IMG/VR virus record: IMGVR_UViG_3300032282_002104
Location: 1 to 62,860 of that record
Strand: one strand, 5' to 3'
Length of the DNA stretch: 62,860 bases
Source of the DNA: a virus
Position numbers and translations under genes: made by a program. Positions 42,101-52,490 of the stretch are shown piece after piece (within the stretch, counting starts at the first letter, position 1; every line of letters starts with the position of its first letter). The notes beneath the pieces were generated by a model, which made no database searches, was not told the DNA's origin, and saw only the letters and a program-made list of their open reading frames with translations.

Positions 42101-45100
42101 GATTTAGCAGCCAGAGAATACCAAAAGTTTAAAAATAAAATTGTAGATAGAGCAATAACACTTCCTGAAATAAATTACACAGATATTCCAGGCAGTCTGG
42201 ATGCTATTCTTTCTGACATAAACTTAGTTAAGAACGCAGATTTCCCCTGGTACTATTCTGATATGTTAGCATATGGCATAGAAAACTTAGTGGCCTCTCA
42301 GGAAATTATAATTGAAGATGATGCCAGAGCCATTTATAACTTGGAAACTATTTTTAGTTTAGATACACTAACACGTCAGAGTGTTCTAATTTATTTGAAT
42401 GGTGAGCAATTAACATACGGGCAAGATTATACTTTCCTGACTACTCGTCCAGCGTTTAGTTTAACAGACACAGTACTCAGAAGCGTAGATGATGTTTTAT
42501 TAATTAAAGAATATTCTACTACTAACGGTAGTTGGATACCAGAGACACCAACCAAGTTGGGTATGTATCCTGCTTTCAAACCAGTTAAGTATTTGGATGA
42601 AACATTTGTAGACCCAATTTATGTTATCCAAGGCCATGATGGTAGTATTACTCCTACATTTGGTGATTTTAGAGATGATATCCTTTTGGAATTTGAAAAG
42701 CGTGTCTACAATAATATCAAGGCCAAGTTTAGCCTAGACAAGGTGAGCATTTTTGATGTTCGTCCTGGTAAGTTCAGAGATAATAATTACACCTTAGCAG
42801 AATATAACAACATCATTGGTAAGAGTTTTGGTAAGTGGGCTGGTAGCCATCAGGTTAACTATTCAGAAACAACTGGGTACAGCTCAAACAATAGTTACAC
42901 CTGGAATTACAAGAGTATGTCTAATAAACTGGACGATACTTTATTACAAGGTAGTTGGAGAGCTATATTTGAACACCACTACGACACTACTCGTCCGCAT
43001 ACACACCCCTGGGAGATGCTAGGATTTAGCGATCAACCAGATTGGTGGGAAATGAGATATGGTCCAGCACCATATACTTCTGGTAACTTAGTATTATGGG
43101 AAGACCTTAAAGCTGGTAGCATATTTTCTGGTCCTAGAGCTGGTGTAGATTTGAGGTTTGCTCGTCCTAGCTTACTTGACATTATTCCTACAGATGATTA
43201 TGGTCAATTAAGACAGCCAGTGCAAATATTTGTTAAGAATTTTGATTCTAAGAAAACAAAAATTAGTTATGCCATTGGTGAAGTTGGTCCTGCCGAAGCA
43301 GCATGGCGCAGATCTTCCGAATATCCATTTGCATTAGCTAAAGCTATGGCTATAACTAAACCAGCTAAGTTTTTTGGTCACTTCTTAGACAACTTCAATT
43401 ATGTCTACGATAAAGATATTGAAGAATTTACTTACGCAGGACTAAAACGTAGAATTCAGATTACTGATTTGAAAGTAAATGATGCTGATACTCAGTTCAT
43501 TAGTTTAACTAACTATGTCAGAGACTTTCTAGCTGATTCTGGAATTACCCCATTAACTAAACTTACTCATGTTTACGATACATTGGGTGTTAAATTAAGT
43601 TACAATGTAAGCGGATTTACTGGTCTTGATTATATTAAGATTTTAGCAGAACAAGCCAGTCCTAATACAACAACTAACAGCGTATTAATACCAGACGATA
43701 ACTTAAATCTACATGTTAAAAAATCAGTACCTCAGAGCAAAGTTACCTATAGTGCTGTAATTGTTGCGCGGTTAGGTACAGGATATAAAGTTCACGGATA
43801 CAATTTAACAGACCCATATTTTACAATTATCCCTAGTACTGCAAATAATAATAAAACTGTTATTAATGTATTAGGTACAACTGCTACCATATATAACGAT
43901 TACGATGCAGTCAGAGTAACCATACCATACGGCACCGAGTTCGTTAACAGACAACAAGTAGTAGATTTCTTAGTAGGTTATCAGAGACATCTGTTAAGCC
44001 AGGGCATCTTGTTTGACGAGATTGATTCTGATTTAGGTCTAAGCAGAAACTTTGTATTAAGCGCTCATGAATTTATACTTTGGTCCAAACAAAACTGGAA
44101 CACCAATACAGTTATTGTTCTAAATCCACTAAGCAGCAGAATTAGAATTAAGTCTGATTATAAAGTAGTGGACACTATTAATAGTGGTAAGTTAGGGTCA
44201 GGTAAAGTATTAGATCCAAACTTTAACTATCTTAGAAATAATCAGTTGAGTGTAGTTAGAATAGGTAACGATTTCGTAGTTAATGCCATTAACGATCAAA
44301 GCATGGCCTTAGTAGAAATGAACCTGGTAGAATACGACCATTGTTTAGTATTTGACAATGCAACCATATTCAATGACACTATATATGAGCCAAGCACCGG
44401 AAATCGTCAGCAACGACTTAAGATGGTTGGTCACAAAACATTAGATTTTGACGGAAGTCTATATGCACCTGGATTCGTATATAATAGTGAAAATGTAGAT
44501 ACCTGGATGCCAGGCAAAGACTATAAAAAGTTTACTATTATTGAATTTAAAGATGCTTATTATGTAGCATCAGAAGATATTCCTGGTACTGATATATTTG
44601 ACTACAACAAGTGGCAACTAAGTACCAACCAAACTATAAAGTCTGGATTACTTCCAAACTTTAGTACCCTCGCAAGTAATTTACAAACTACTTACAATAC
44701 TTCAGATATCAATTTAGAGTCTGATTCAGATATCTACAGCAAGGGATTACTTGGTTTCCGTAAGCGTAATTATTTTGAAGATTTAGGTCTGGACGATACT
44801 AGTCAGGTTAAATTTTATCAGGGCTTTATCAAAGAAAAAGGTACGATAAAAAGCGTACAGGCTTTACTGGGTGCAGAATTTGATAAATTTACCACTGACA
44901 TTGACTTATACGAAAGCTGGGCACTCAGAGTAGGCGAATATGGTGCTACAGATATTAATCAGGTAATTGAAGTATTTGTTCCTGAAAAGCCCTTTGCTGC
45001 CAACCCAACTTATGCAGAATTTTTAAATGATGGTGATACTGAGCCAAACTTAAACTATTGGTTCAAACCAACCAGTACTGCTGAACACAAAATAAAATTA

Positions 45101-48100
45101 TTACCAAACAACTATGACAAGAACATATTCTTAACTACCAAGAATCTACTTAGATTAGAAAAAGAAATTAAAACTGCTGGCTACTTAAAAACAACCGACA
45201 TAGATGGTACTATTTTTGATATTGAAGCTATTGCCCTGGCAGATAAAGAAACATTCATTAACAGTATTGGCTCAGGATTTAAACTCTGGGTAGCTAAAAA
45301 AGCTAACAATGACTGGGATGTTTACAGAGCATCACAGAACAAGGCTGTAATTACCAAAGTTACAAATGCACTAGAGGGTTATGTTGAATTTACCACAGAC
45401 ATTCCACACGGATTAACTCTGGGAGATTTCGTTGTAGTTAAGAATGTCAGTACCAACTTTAACTATATCTACAAAGTTTATAATGTAAACAGCCTAACAA
45501 GTTTCTTAGTAAGCATTGACACTGGATTAATTGATCTAACAGGCTTTGAAAGCCAGGACGCTACTGGTGTATTGTTTAACTTACACACAGTAAGATTTAG
45601 CACTATTGCAGATTGGGCTGAATATACTCCTGCAGAAGGTTGGACTACTGACGACATAGTAGCTATTGATCAATGGGGTACAGATTATGTAGACTGGGCT
45701 GTTTGGAAAAAGACCGATAACTATCTACTTAATGATGGCATTACTAGACCAAGTGCTACATCAACTGAAAAGTTTGGTGAAAGTGTTGCATTTTTAGATA
45801 ATGGACAAGTATTATTGGCTGGGTTAAGTGATAGTGGAACCGGCAAAGTAGTTAGTTACTTAAACAAATCAGATAACAGTTCAATACTAGCTGATGTTAG
45901 TACTAACACAGATTTTTATGAATACAATGAGTCAGAAACTGTTACAGCAACTAACCTAGACAATTTTGGTAAAGTAATTAGTGCAAGTAATAATGCATGG
46001 TTTGCTGTGGGTGCTCCTGAATCTAATACGAGCAGTGGTTATGTATTCACATATAAGCGTACAAACACCATAGCAGACGGAAGTTCAGTTAGATTAGAAG
46101 TACAACAAGCATTTACTAGCGGTGTATTAGCAGCATCATTTGGTGCAGCATTATCTATTAGTTCGGACGCAAAATGGTTGTATGTTGGCCAACCTAACAG
46201 CATCTCTGGGGCAGTTTATGCTTATAGATTAGTTACCGGTGGAACAGCAGCAACTGGTACTTTAATTGGTGATGGATCAACATCAATTAAGGCTTGCCCT
46301 GTAAGTTTCAATAGTGCTTATCAGTTACAAATAACTGACACCACTGGTAAACTATATGTTTACTTAAAAGATTACACCATAAGCAGCACAAATATTGTGT
46401 TTACATCAGCACCAGCTGATGGGTTAGTTATTACAGTAAATGCATTATCAGAATATTATGTGTATAATGATACTATAAGTGATTTTGTATCATTTTCTGG
46501 TTTTGGTACATCGGTAAGCACTACCACAGATGGTGCTCAGGTAGTTATTGGTGCTCCAAGTTATGATTCAACTGCTACAAATAATGGTATCGTATATGTG
46601 TATGATAGAAGTATCAATGCTGAATTAGCTGATAGCAGCACATTAACATTCCAAGTATTACAGGGGTACACTGATTCAATAAATCCAAGAGTTACTGTAG
46701 ACGGCACAGAAGTTACTGTTAGTAGTTTTAGTACAGTAGCATCAACAAGCACCACAGTAGTATTAGCACAGGCCCCAGCATTAGGTTCAGAAGTTAGAAT
46801 TGAAACTAACAATTTCAGACTATTGAAAACTATTACTCCAGCTGATACTGAAGAAGGACAGGCGTTTGGTACTAGTGTATTAATTTGCCCAGCTAACTGT
46901 ACCATTTATGCCAGCGCACCAAATCAAGATAATGCGTTGGTTAGAAACACTGGTAGTGTATATCGCTTTACTAATTTAGGTAGACTGTATGGTGTTGTGA
47001 CTGGTACCGTGACTAGCCCAACAGTAACTGCAGGCCACAGAATACGCATAAATGATTACGAGGTTGAATTTACTGGCACATCATTAACTAGTGTTATTGA
47101 CGATATTAACAACGCTCTTATCCCAGGTATAACTGCAAGTAACAGTAGCAATAAATTAAAAATTACTTGTGACACTGAACTAGTAGCTAATAAACTGAGA
47201 ATTTTACCTGGTAATACTGGTACAGCATTAACTGATTTAGGTCTGGATATTTTCACAAACACACAGACAATTAAGAATCCTAATCCTTACGACAATGCTA
47301 ACTTCGGTAAAACTCTAGCACTTAAGAATACTGCTGATGTATTGTTTATTGGTTCTGATGTTGCTAATACTATAGAAATAACTACATTTGATGATAGTAC
47401 AACTAGCTTTGACCAAACAAGTATTGTGTTCAAAGACGAAATTATACAATCTGGTGCAGTACTAGTTTATGAATATATAGCAGAAAAAGTAGACAATACT
47501 GACCGCCCAGGATTCTTCATATTCAGCCAATACCTAGAACCAGGTAGCATGGCCAGATACGATCAATTTGGTGCAAGTATTGCTGCTTATGGTAATAATG
47601 TTGTTGCTGGGGCACTAGGATCAGATGTGTTTGGTGCCAATTATGGTGCATTATTTGGATTTAGAAATGTTTCAGAACGCAGCTGGGCCACAACTAGCAC
47701 TGCACCAGCTAAAGTTGATATTGACATCATTAATGAAGTAACTATCTACAACTACAGAACAAAGCTAAAAGTTCTTACTCTGGATATATTGGATCCAGCC
47801 AAAGGTAAAATCCTAGGATTAGCTTCACAAAACATTGATTATTCTAGTAGCTTTGATCCAGCAGTTTATGGCACCAGAGAAACAAAAAATCAGCTCTGGG
47901 GATCTACACAAATTGGTAAAATTTGGTGGAACACTAATACTGTCAGATACTTAGATTATGAACAATCAGATCTGGGATATCGTAGTGTAAATTGGGGCAG
48001 AGTATTCCCAGGCAGTAGCATTGATGTTTACGAATGGATTGAAAGCACAGTTCCACCAGTGGATTATATTGCTGCTGGCTACGAAGGAACACCATATAGC

Positions 48101-51100
48101 ACTGATTTAAATAATGCTGTAGTTATTACTAAATTAGATCCTGTTAGTTTAGCCAATTACAACTTGTATTATTTCTGGGTCAAAGGTAAAACAAATATTA
48201 ACCCAGCATCAATTAAAACTTGTAGTGCAGCTACTATTACTGACTTAATTACTGATCCTAAGAATCAGGGCATTGGGTATGCAGTACTTTCAGGTAGTAA
48301 TTCGTTTGGTCTTTACAATGCAAGTAATTACCTAAGCGGTTCAGATTGTGTATTACATATTGATTATGATGTAGTTCCAAATTCTCAGGTCGTACATACA
48401 GAATTTGAATTACTACAAGAGAAAAACCCAGCATCAAAACTACCAGCAAAAATTATGAACAAGGCTATTGATAGCTGGGCTGGTCAGGATGCATACGGTA
48501 ATGCCGTTCCTGATCCAACTCTGGATGAATACAATAACCTAGGTATTAGTGTTAGACCCAGACAGGGTATGTTTAGATTCCCAGATGTTGGGTTGCAAGA
48601 ATTAGTTAGTTACCTAAACAGAACTTTTGCAAGCCTGAATCTTATTGAATACTTTGATATTAGAAAATTTGATATTGGTGAACCACTGCCAAGCAAAGCC
48701 AGAGGCGAGTACAACATTAGTGTTGACAATGACACAGAACTTAGTTACTTGGTCATTTCTGATTACACTGCTGGAGATAAAGTTCTAGTATTAGCAGACT
48801 CAACAAAAGAAGGACGTTGGACTGTTTATACATTAACTGGTGGAAGTTGGGTATTGTCTGATACTCAAAGCTGGAAGTTAGGTCTACAATATGATTTAAT
48901 TGACTTCATAGCAAGTACCTATAACAATACTGCTAAGACTACCTATACAGTAAACACTAAAAACGATATTGAAAAACTAACATTAGAAAATAATGACACA
49001 GTATTCGTTCAGAACAACGGTAACAGCCGTTATGAAATTAGACTTTATACAGTAACTGATACTAGTACTACCTACGAAGTTGTAGTACAGCAAAATGCTA
49101 CAATTAAAATTAAGTCTACTCTTTACACCAACAGAGATAACTTAGCACAAGAGATTCGTAGTTTACTTGGACTAGTTATTGGTGAAGTGTTTACAGCAGG
49201 ACTAAGATCTTACAATAATAATTTAGCTTTTGTAATGATCCGTTACTTGCTCAAAGAACAAAACAATGTAGACTGGTTATTTAAAACTAGCTTTATTGAT
49301 GTTGTACATAGATTCCGTAAGCTAGAACAAAACTCAGTTTATCAGAAAGACAATCAGGACTTCTTACTACAATACTTAGATGAAGCCAAACCATATCATA
49401 CTAAGATTCGTGAGTACCTGTTAAATTATACTGGATTAGATGAGTGGAACGCTGATGTAACTGACTTTGACTTGCCTGCTTACTACGATGCAAATACTCA
49501 GTCCTTCCGTAGTCCAGATGGCACAGAAATAGGTGATGATGCTTTATTATCATCCGCTACACAATACAGCCAATGGTATGCTAATAGAGAATATACCATT
49601 ACAAATGTAATTATTGAAGATGGTGGAACTGGATATGTAACGGCGCCCACAGTTACTATTTCTAATGGTGCTAAAGCATACGCATTAGTTTCCAATGGTA
49701 GTGTTAATGAAATTATTATTACTAGACAAGGAACTGGATTAACTACAACTCCAACCATTACACTAGAAAGTGATACTGGAACTGGCGCTAAAGCATACGC
49801 ACAAATTGGTAATGATTTGTTAAGACACATCAAAACTACCATTAAATTTGACAGAGTTACTTATGATACTGCTGTAAATATCTGGGCACCAAGTACAACT
49901 TATACTCGTGGACAATATGTAGCCTATGATTACAGACTTTACTTTGTAGAACCATTGGACGGAAGCAGTTTAACATTTACTTCTGGAACTACATTTGATA
50001 GTTATAACTTAGTTGAAGTAATTAATCAGAACTTAATAGCTCGTAATACTCCAGCAACTTGGGCACCATATACTAACTATGTAAAAAATGATTATATTAT
50101 TAACGAGGGTCAAACCTATAGAGTAGTTCAGAGTTTCACAAGTGACTTGCAATTTACTATGGGAGATAATCTCGTAGAAACTGCTGACATTACTTTTGAT
50201 GACTTTGGCACTGCCAACGACAGAATTTGGGCATACTATAACCCAACATCAGGTATGCCTGGTAGAGTTCTAGGACAATTACAATCAGGTATTACTTACC
50301 CAGGTGTTATTGTAACCGGTGAGAATTTTAGTAGCCTACCAAACGACTATCCAACCACCATGAATCTAGATGATGACACTATCATTCAAAGTGACTTCAT
50401 TGATACCGAACTAGGAACCAGACCAGAAGATATTATTGTAGATGGTTCAGGATTTGTGGATGAATACAGCAGCCATGCTCCAGAGGAATTAATTCCTGGT
50501 CGTATGTTTGATACTCTTAATATGCAGATCCATACGGCACCACTTTCAGATTACACTTTAACAATTGGTGCTGGTCCAAATACTACTCTGTATCTGTATA
50601 CTGGAGATAATACTACTACCACATTCAGTTTTAAAGTAGCTGGTACATTTGATGATGTATTGTTTGTTCGTACTAAGAATCGTGGACAACAACTTGCAAA
50701 CACTAATTTTACAGTTAATTACGCCACAAGTGAAATTACATTCAATTCTGCGCCAGCACTAAACGACATTGTTTATGTTCTGATACAAAACAATGGCGGT
50801 AACTATTTGTTATACGATAAAACTTACACTGCTGATGGAAGCACTGTTGATTTCAGACTACCAAGTGAATACGCTCTGATTCAAAACGCATTAGTATTTG
50901 TCAATGGAGAAAAAGCTACAAATTACACTGGTGTTAATGTTGCTGGGGCGTATGTGGTACGATTTAACACTCCACCAGCAGAAGACGCATTCATCCATGT
51001 ATATGCATACAATGCTGTAGGAACTGCTAGAGAAATTCATCAAACAGTTAGAACAGTATCTGCTAGCCCAGTTTACCCAGATGATTATACAATAACTTTG

Positions 51101-52480
51101 GATAGGGCCATAGCAAATTGGGGTCCATACCATGCCAATATTATTGTTGAAGTTAATGGTAAGAGATTACGTCCAAGCAGCACTTCTTACTTTGTAAGTG
51201 ATGGAAGTACTTTAACTTATACTCCTACATATACTGCTGATATCAATGGTGCTCTTGTGCCTAGTGGTGACATTGAAGTTTATGTTGCTGGTCAAAGAAG
51301 AATTGAAACCGTAGACTACAATTTAAGTGTTATTGATAACAGTACTGTAAGAACAGTTACATTTACTAGTGCTGTTGCTGCTGGCACAGACATAGCAATT
51401 AGTTGTGTTACTAATGATGAATTTATAGTAATAGATAATTCTACAATACTAATTAATAGTTCAGTTCCAGTTCCTGCTAATAGCACTGTAACTGTTACAA
51501 CCTACAGTGTACATGATGCTGCTAGAATTAAAACTGTTAACAGATCAGGATTAAGCCTAACTAGTTTAACACTAATAAGTGGTTACGACTATGTTCCATA
51601 TGATAACGCAACGTATGAAAATGCATCAACAACTAGTGTTACATCTGCTAAATTTAGTCTGGAAGATACACATTCCAGCATAGGCTATGTGTTAGTTTAC
51701 AAAAACGGTATATTCCAAATTCCTGTTGCAGACTATGTTTTAACTGATAATGGCACTAAGATTGAATTTACCAATCCAGAATTAATCTCTAACACAGATA
51801 TTATTACCATAACTGAGTTTACAGAGAATGTTCAGCGCGGTTTAACTAGTTACAGAATGTTCAGAGACATCTTAAACAAGGTAACATTCTACAGAATTGG
51901 TTTAGAGGAAAGCACAGTACTAGCACAAACTCTCAACTTAACTGATACTGAAATTTATGTAGCCGATGCTTCAGTTTTACCAATTCCTAGTGCTGCTAAT
52001 AATAAGCCTGGTCGTGTTTTCATTAATGGTGAGTGTATTGAGTACTGGGACAGAGACATAGTTAACAACAAACTAAGCAGATTGTTCCGTGGCAGTTATG
52101 GAACAGGTGCTAAAACGACCCACAATGTTGGATCCTATGTTATAAGTGCTGGATTTGGTCAAACTGTTCCTGTGGAATACGATACAACTAGTATTGTAAA
52201 ATGGGAGCCAAATAAAGAATTTGTTGCCACACAGTATGTTCTTTATGCTGGAACAATATATCAGGCCAACATAGATTTCACTGCTGGTAGCAGTTTCAGT
52301 GCAACCAACCTAACCGAAAGAGCTCAATATCGCGATAAGATTTGGTACGATATTGTTGCTGGCGGCCAGATTGGTCCAGACGGTAGCACCCTAGAGGTAC
52401 TATTAACTGGTGACAGTTTGTACAATTCAAACACAGCACAGGTTAATTTTATAAGACAGGTAGCGGGTTTCATAGCCTAA
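39176..52480 (+). CDS. Giant baseplate/tail protein (4434 aa) in the gp7 position
   Basis: A single uninterrupted frame of 13.3 kb, a fifth of the window. It starts one base after the gp6 stop and so takes the place of wedge protein gp7 (1032 residues in T4). The N-terminus (MATRTITFLPQVFQTDTNRKFLNATLDQLV ... DYDKFINYNQYYWLPNGPD) recalls a giant protein of other marine T4-like phages. Modules I can see: Trp-Tyr carbohydrate-binding-like units near residues 1775, 3567, 3628 and 4341; seven FG-x-x repeats between about 2195 and 2850 (a probable beta-propeller); several GDNSTTTF-type beta domains after 3800. No membrane segment or protease site is evident. It probably forms much of the outer baseplate and may touch the cell surface. 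Confidence 0.75.
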   Translation: MATRTITFLPQVFQTDTNRKFLNATLDQLVTNPKFKKINGFIGRKTSPAFKSTDNYLPEPTTRKQNYQLEPSVVVDSSSEYFVANFADILDSINYHGGNITNQDRVFTDDNYTYAGLFDYDKFINYNQYYWLPNGPDSVDVTAAAISTSDNLSVSRNITDQAYNISDYFEQNPVLILARGGTYTFQVNQSGFPFYIQAQPGTSGGYTWQPSISTREVYGVENNGTDVGTVTFNVPYITAQNWQMELPNYTNVDYATDFTLADIANKPLSYVQKKLGGIDGVTDIANKTLVFVHGNTSDAAWQEPGIYEDYTENYDGGLGYDPGALITGNNRSGIFRITVDSNYAVPIVKIKQVDVVTDEYKIKILTGNKYAYREFYKGTDTNYLEILPPLTAPLDTLFYQDGSNSSMVGTIKLVDVQSNTPIDVELDILGKKTYTSVNNVVFTNGLKVRFDSTVKPVQYQNNEYYVEGVGDAIRLAKVLELVTIEDYIVPVVTSWDNLGWDTEGWEATIGGPTQLDYLTINRASIDQNAWSRSNRWFHTDVISATATYNNSTVILDQTARAKRPIIEFNYDLQLFNNGRVAKASVSILDTEITDAFSLIEGTTSYFADGVQMQDGDRVIFAGDTDPDVRNKIYVANIVDPSGDGSSIEHLTLTEDGEVSEYETVIVYYGDTNSGKTFWYDGSVWQESQQKTTINQTPLFDIFDDAGVSYSDSSKYPDSTFAGTKLFSYKVGTGTRDPYLDFAFTYKNLQNIGDITFENNFDLDSFEYTLDSETINYKINNGTLNSINSLTSVTSVTCWIKSKEDSKQYQLRQYLVTDATQIDYYLGYSGEPNLEVNNLLIYKNSTALTSTEYSIVRTKGKTYARINVALAVNDRIDIKIYSKFVLKDYYYQVPENLEINPANEQFTVLTLGQLRQHVRDVYEKSKETYGIYPGASNLRDTPLIKDVGGNILQHAGSMISAGLFLCHPEINFISALDLAAREYQKFKNKIVDRAITLPEINYTDIPGSLDAILSDINLVKNADFPWYYSDMLAYGIENLVASQEIIIEDDARAIYNLETIFSLDTLTRQSVLIYLNGEQLTYGQDYTFLTTRPAFSLTDTVLRSVDDVLLIKEYSTTNGSWIPETPTKLGMYPAFKPVKYLDETFVDPIYVIQGHDGSITPTFGDFRDDILLEFEKRVYNNIKAKFSLDKVSIFDVRPGKFRDNNYTLAEYNNIIGKSFGKWAGSHQVNYSETTGYSSNNSYTWNYKSMSNKLDDTLLQGSWRAIFEHHYDTTRPHTHPWEMLGFSDQPDWWEMRYGPAPYTSGNLVLWEDLKAGSIFSGPRAGVDLRFARPSLLDIIPTDDYGQLRQPVQIFVKNFDSKKTKISYAIGEVGPAEAAWRRSSEYPFALAKAMAITKPAKFFGHFLDNFNYVYDKDIEEFTYAGLKRRIQITDLKVNDADTQFISLTNYVRDFLADSGITPLTKLTHVYDTLGVKLSYNVSGFTGLDYIKILAEQASPNTTTNSVLIPDDNLNLHVKKSVPQSKVTYSAVIVARLGTGYKVHGYNLTDPYFTIIPSTANNNKTVINVLGTTATIYNDYDAVRVTIPYGTEFVNRQQVVDFLVGYQRHLLSQGILFDEIDSDLGLSRNFVLSAHEFILWSKQNWNTNTVIVLNPLSSRIRIKSDYKVVDTINSGKLGSGKVLDPNFNYLRNNQLSVVRIGNDFVVNAINDQSMALVEMNLVEYDHCLVFDNATIFNDTIYEPSTGNRQQRLKMVGHKTLDFDGSLYAPGFVYNSENVDTWMPGKDYKKFTIIEFKDAYYVASEDIPGTDIFDYNKWQLSTNQTIKSGLLPNFSTLASNLQTTYNTSDINLESDSDIYSKGLLGFRKRNYFEDLGLDDTSQVKFYQGFIKEKGTIKSVQALLGAEFDKFTTDIDLYESWALRVGEYGATDINQVIEVFVPEKPFAANPTYAEFLNDGDTEPNLNYWFKPTSTAEHKIKLLPNNYDKNIFLTTKNLLRLEKEIKTAGYLKTTDIDGTIFDIEAIALADKETFINSIGSGFKLWVAKKANNDWDVYRASQNKAVITKVTNALEGYVEFTTDIPHGLTLGDFVVVKNVSTNFNYIYKVYNVNSLTSFLVSIDTGLIDLTGFESQDATGVLFNLHTVRFSTIADWAEYTPAEGWTTDDIVAIDQWGTDYVDWAVWKKTDNYLLNDGITRPSATSTEKFGESVAFLDNGQVLLAGLSDSGTGKVVSYLNKSDNSSILADVSTNTDFYEYNESETVTATNLDNFGKVISASNNAWFAVGAPESNTSSGYVFTYKRTNTIADGSSVRLEVQQAFTSGVLAASFGAALSISSDAKWLYVGQPNSISGAVYAYRLVTGGTAATGTLIGDGSTSIKACPVSFNSAYQLQITDTTGKLYVYLKDYTISSTNIVFTSAPADGLVITVNALSEYYVYNDTISDFVSFSGFGTSVSTTTDGAQVVIGAPSYDSTATNNGIVYVYDRSINAELADSSTLTFQVLQGYTDSINPRVTVDGTEVTVSSFSTVASTSTTVVLAQAPALGSEVRIETNNFRLLKTITPADTEEGQAFGTSVLICPANCTIYASAPNQDNALVRNTGSVYRFTNLGRLYGVVTGTVTSPTVTAGHRIRINDYEVEFTGTSLTSVIDDINNALIPGITASNSSNKLKITCDTELVANKLRILPGNTGTALTDLGLDIFTNTQTIKNPNPYDNANFGKTLALKNTADVLFIGSDVANTIEITTFDDSTTSFDQTSIVFKDEIIQSGAVLVYEYIAEKVDNTDRPGFFIFSQYLEPGSMARYDQFGASIAAYGNNVVAGALGSDVFGANYGALFGFRNVSERSWATTSTAPAKVDIDIINEVTIYNYRTKLKVLTLDILDPAKGKILGLASQNIDYSSSFDPAVYGTRETKNQLWGSTQIGKIWWNTNTVRYLDYEQSDLGYRSVNWGRVFPGSSIDVYEWIESTVPPVDYIAAGYEGTPYSTDLNNAVVITKLDPVSLANYNLYYFWVKGKTNINPASIKTCSAATITDLITDPKNQGIGYAVLSGSNSFGLYNASNYLSGSDCVLHIDYDVVPNSQVVHTEFELLQEKNPASKLPAKIMNKAIDSWAGQDAYGNAVPDPTLDEYNNLGISVRPRQGMFRFPDVGLQELVSYLNRTFASLNLIEYFDIRKFDIGEPLPSKARGEYNISVDNDTELSYLVISDYTAGDKVLVLADSTKEGRWTVYTLTGGSWVLSDTQSWKLGLQYDLIDFIASTYNNTAKTTYTVNTKNDIEKLTLENNDTVFVQNNGNSRYEIRLYTVTDTSTTYEVVVQQNATIKIKSTLYTNRDNLAQEIRSLLGLVIGEVFTAGLRSYNNNLAFVMIRYLLKEQNNVDWLFKTSFIDVVHRFRKLEQNSVYQKDNQDFLLQYLDEAKPYHTKIREYLLNYTGLDEWNADVTDFDLPAYYDANTQSFRSPDGTEIGDDALLSSATQYSQWYANREYTITNVIIEDGGTGYVTAPTVTISNGAKAYALVSNGSVNEIIITRQGTGLTTTPTITLESDTGTGAKAYAQIGNDLLRHIKTTIKFDRVTYDTAVNIWAPSTTYTRGQYVAYDYRLYFVEPLDGSSLTFTSGTTFDSYNLVEVINQNLIARNTPATWAPYTNYVKNDYIINEGQTYRVVQSFTSDLQFTMGDNLVETADITFDDFGTANDRIWAYYNPTSGMPGRVLGQLQSGITYPGVIVTGENFSSLPNDYPTTMNLDDDTIIQSDFIDTELGTRPEDIIVDGSGFVDEYSSHAPEELIPGRMFDTLNMQIHTAPLSDYTLTIGAGPNTTLYLYTGDNTTTTFSFKVAGTFDDVLFVRTKNRGQQLANTNFTVNYATSEITFNSAPALNDIVYVLIQNNGGNYLLYDKTYTADGSTVDFRLPSEYALIQNALVFVNGEKATNYTGVNVAGAYVVRFNTPPAEDAFIHVYAYNAVGTAREIHQTVRTVSASPVYPDDYTITLDRAIANWGPYHANIIVEVNGKRLRPSSTSYFVSDGSTLTYTPTYTADINGALVPSGDIEVYVAGQRRIETVDYNLSVIDNSTVRTVTFTSAVAAGTDIAISCVTNDEFIVIDNSTILINSSVPVPANSTVTVTTYSVHDAARIKTVNRSGLSLTSLTLISGYDYVPYDNATYENASTTSVTSAKFSLEDTHSSIGYVLVYKNGIFQIPVADYVLTDNGTKIEFTNPELISNTDIITITEFTENVQRGLTSYRMFRDILNKVTFYRIGLEESTVLAQTLNLTDTEIYVADASVLPIPSAANNKPGRVFINGECIEYWDRDIVNNKLSRLFRGSYGTGAKTTHNVGSYVISAGFGQTVPVEYDTTSIVKWEPNKEFVATQYVLYAGTIYQANIDFTAGSSFSATNLTERAQYRDKIWYDIVAGGQIGPDGSTLEVLLTGDSLYNSNTAQVNFIRQVAGFIA

Positions 52481-52486
52481 TAAATA
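52479..52486 (+). promoter_or_regulatory. Late box AATAAATA, 4 nt from the ATG
   Basis: Overlaps the stop of the giant gene; CATT separates it from the ATG at 52491. Confidence 0.45.
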
Positions 52487-52490
52487 CATT

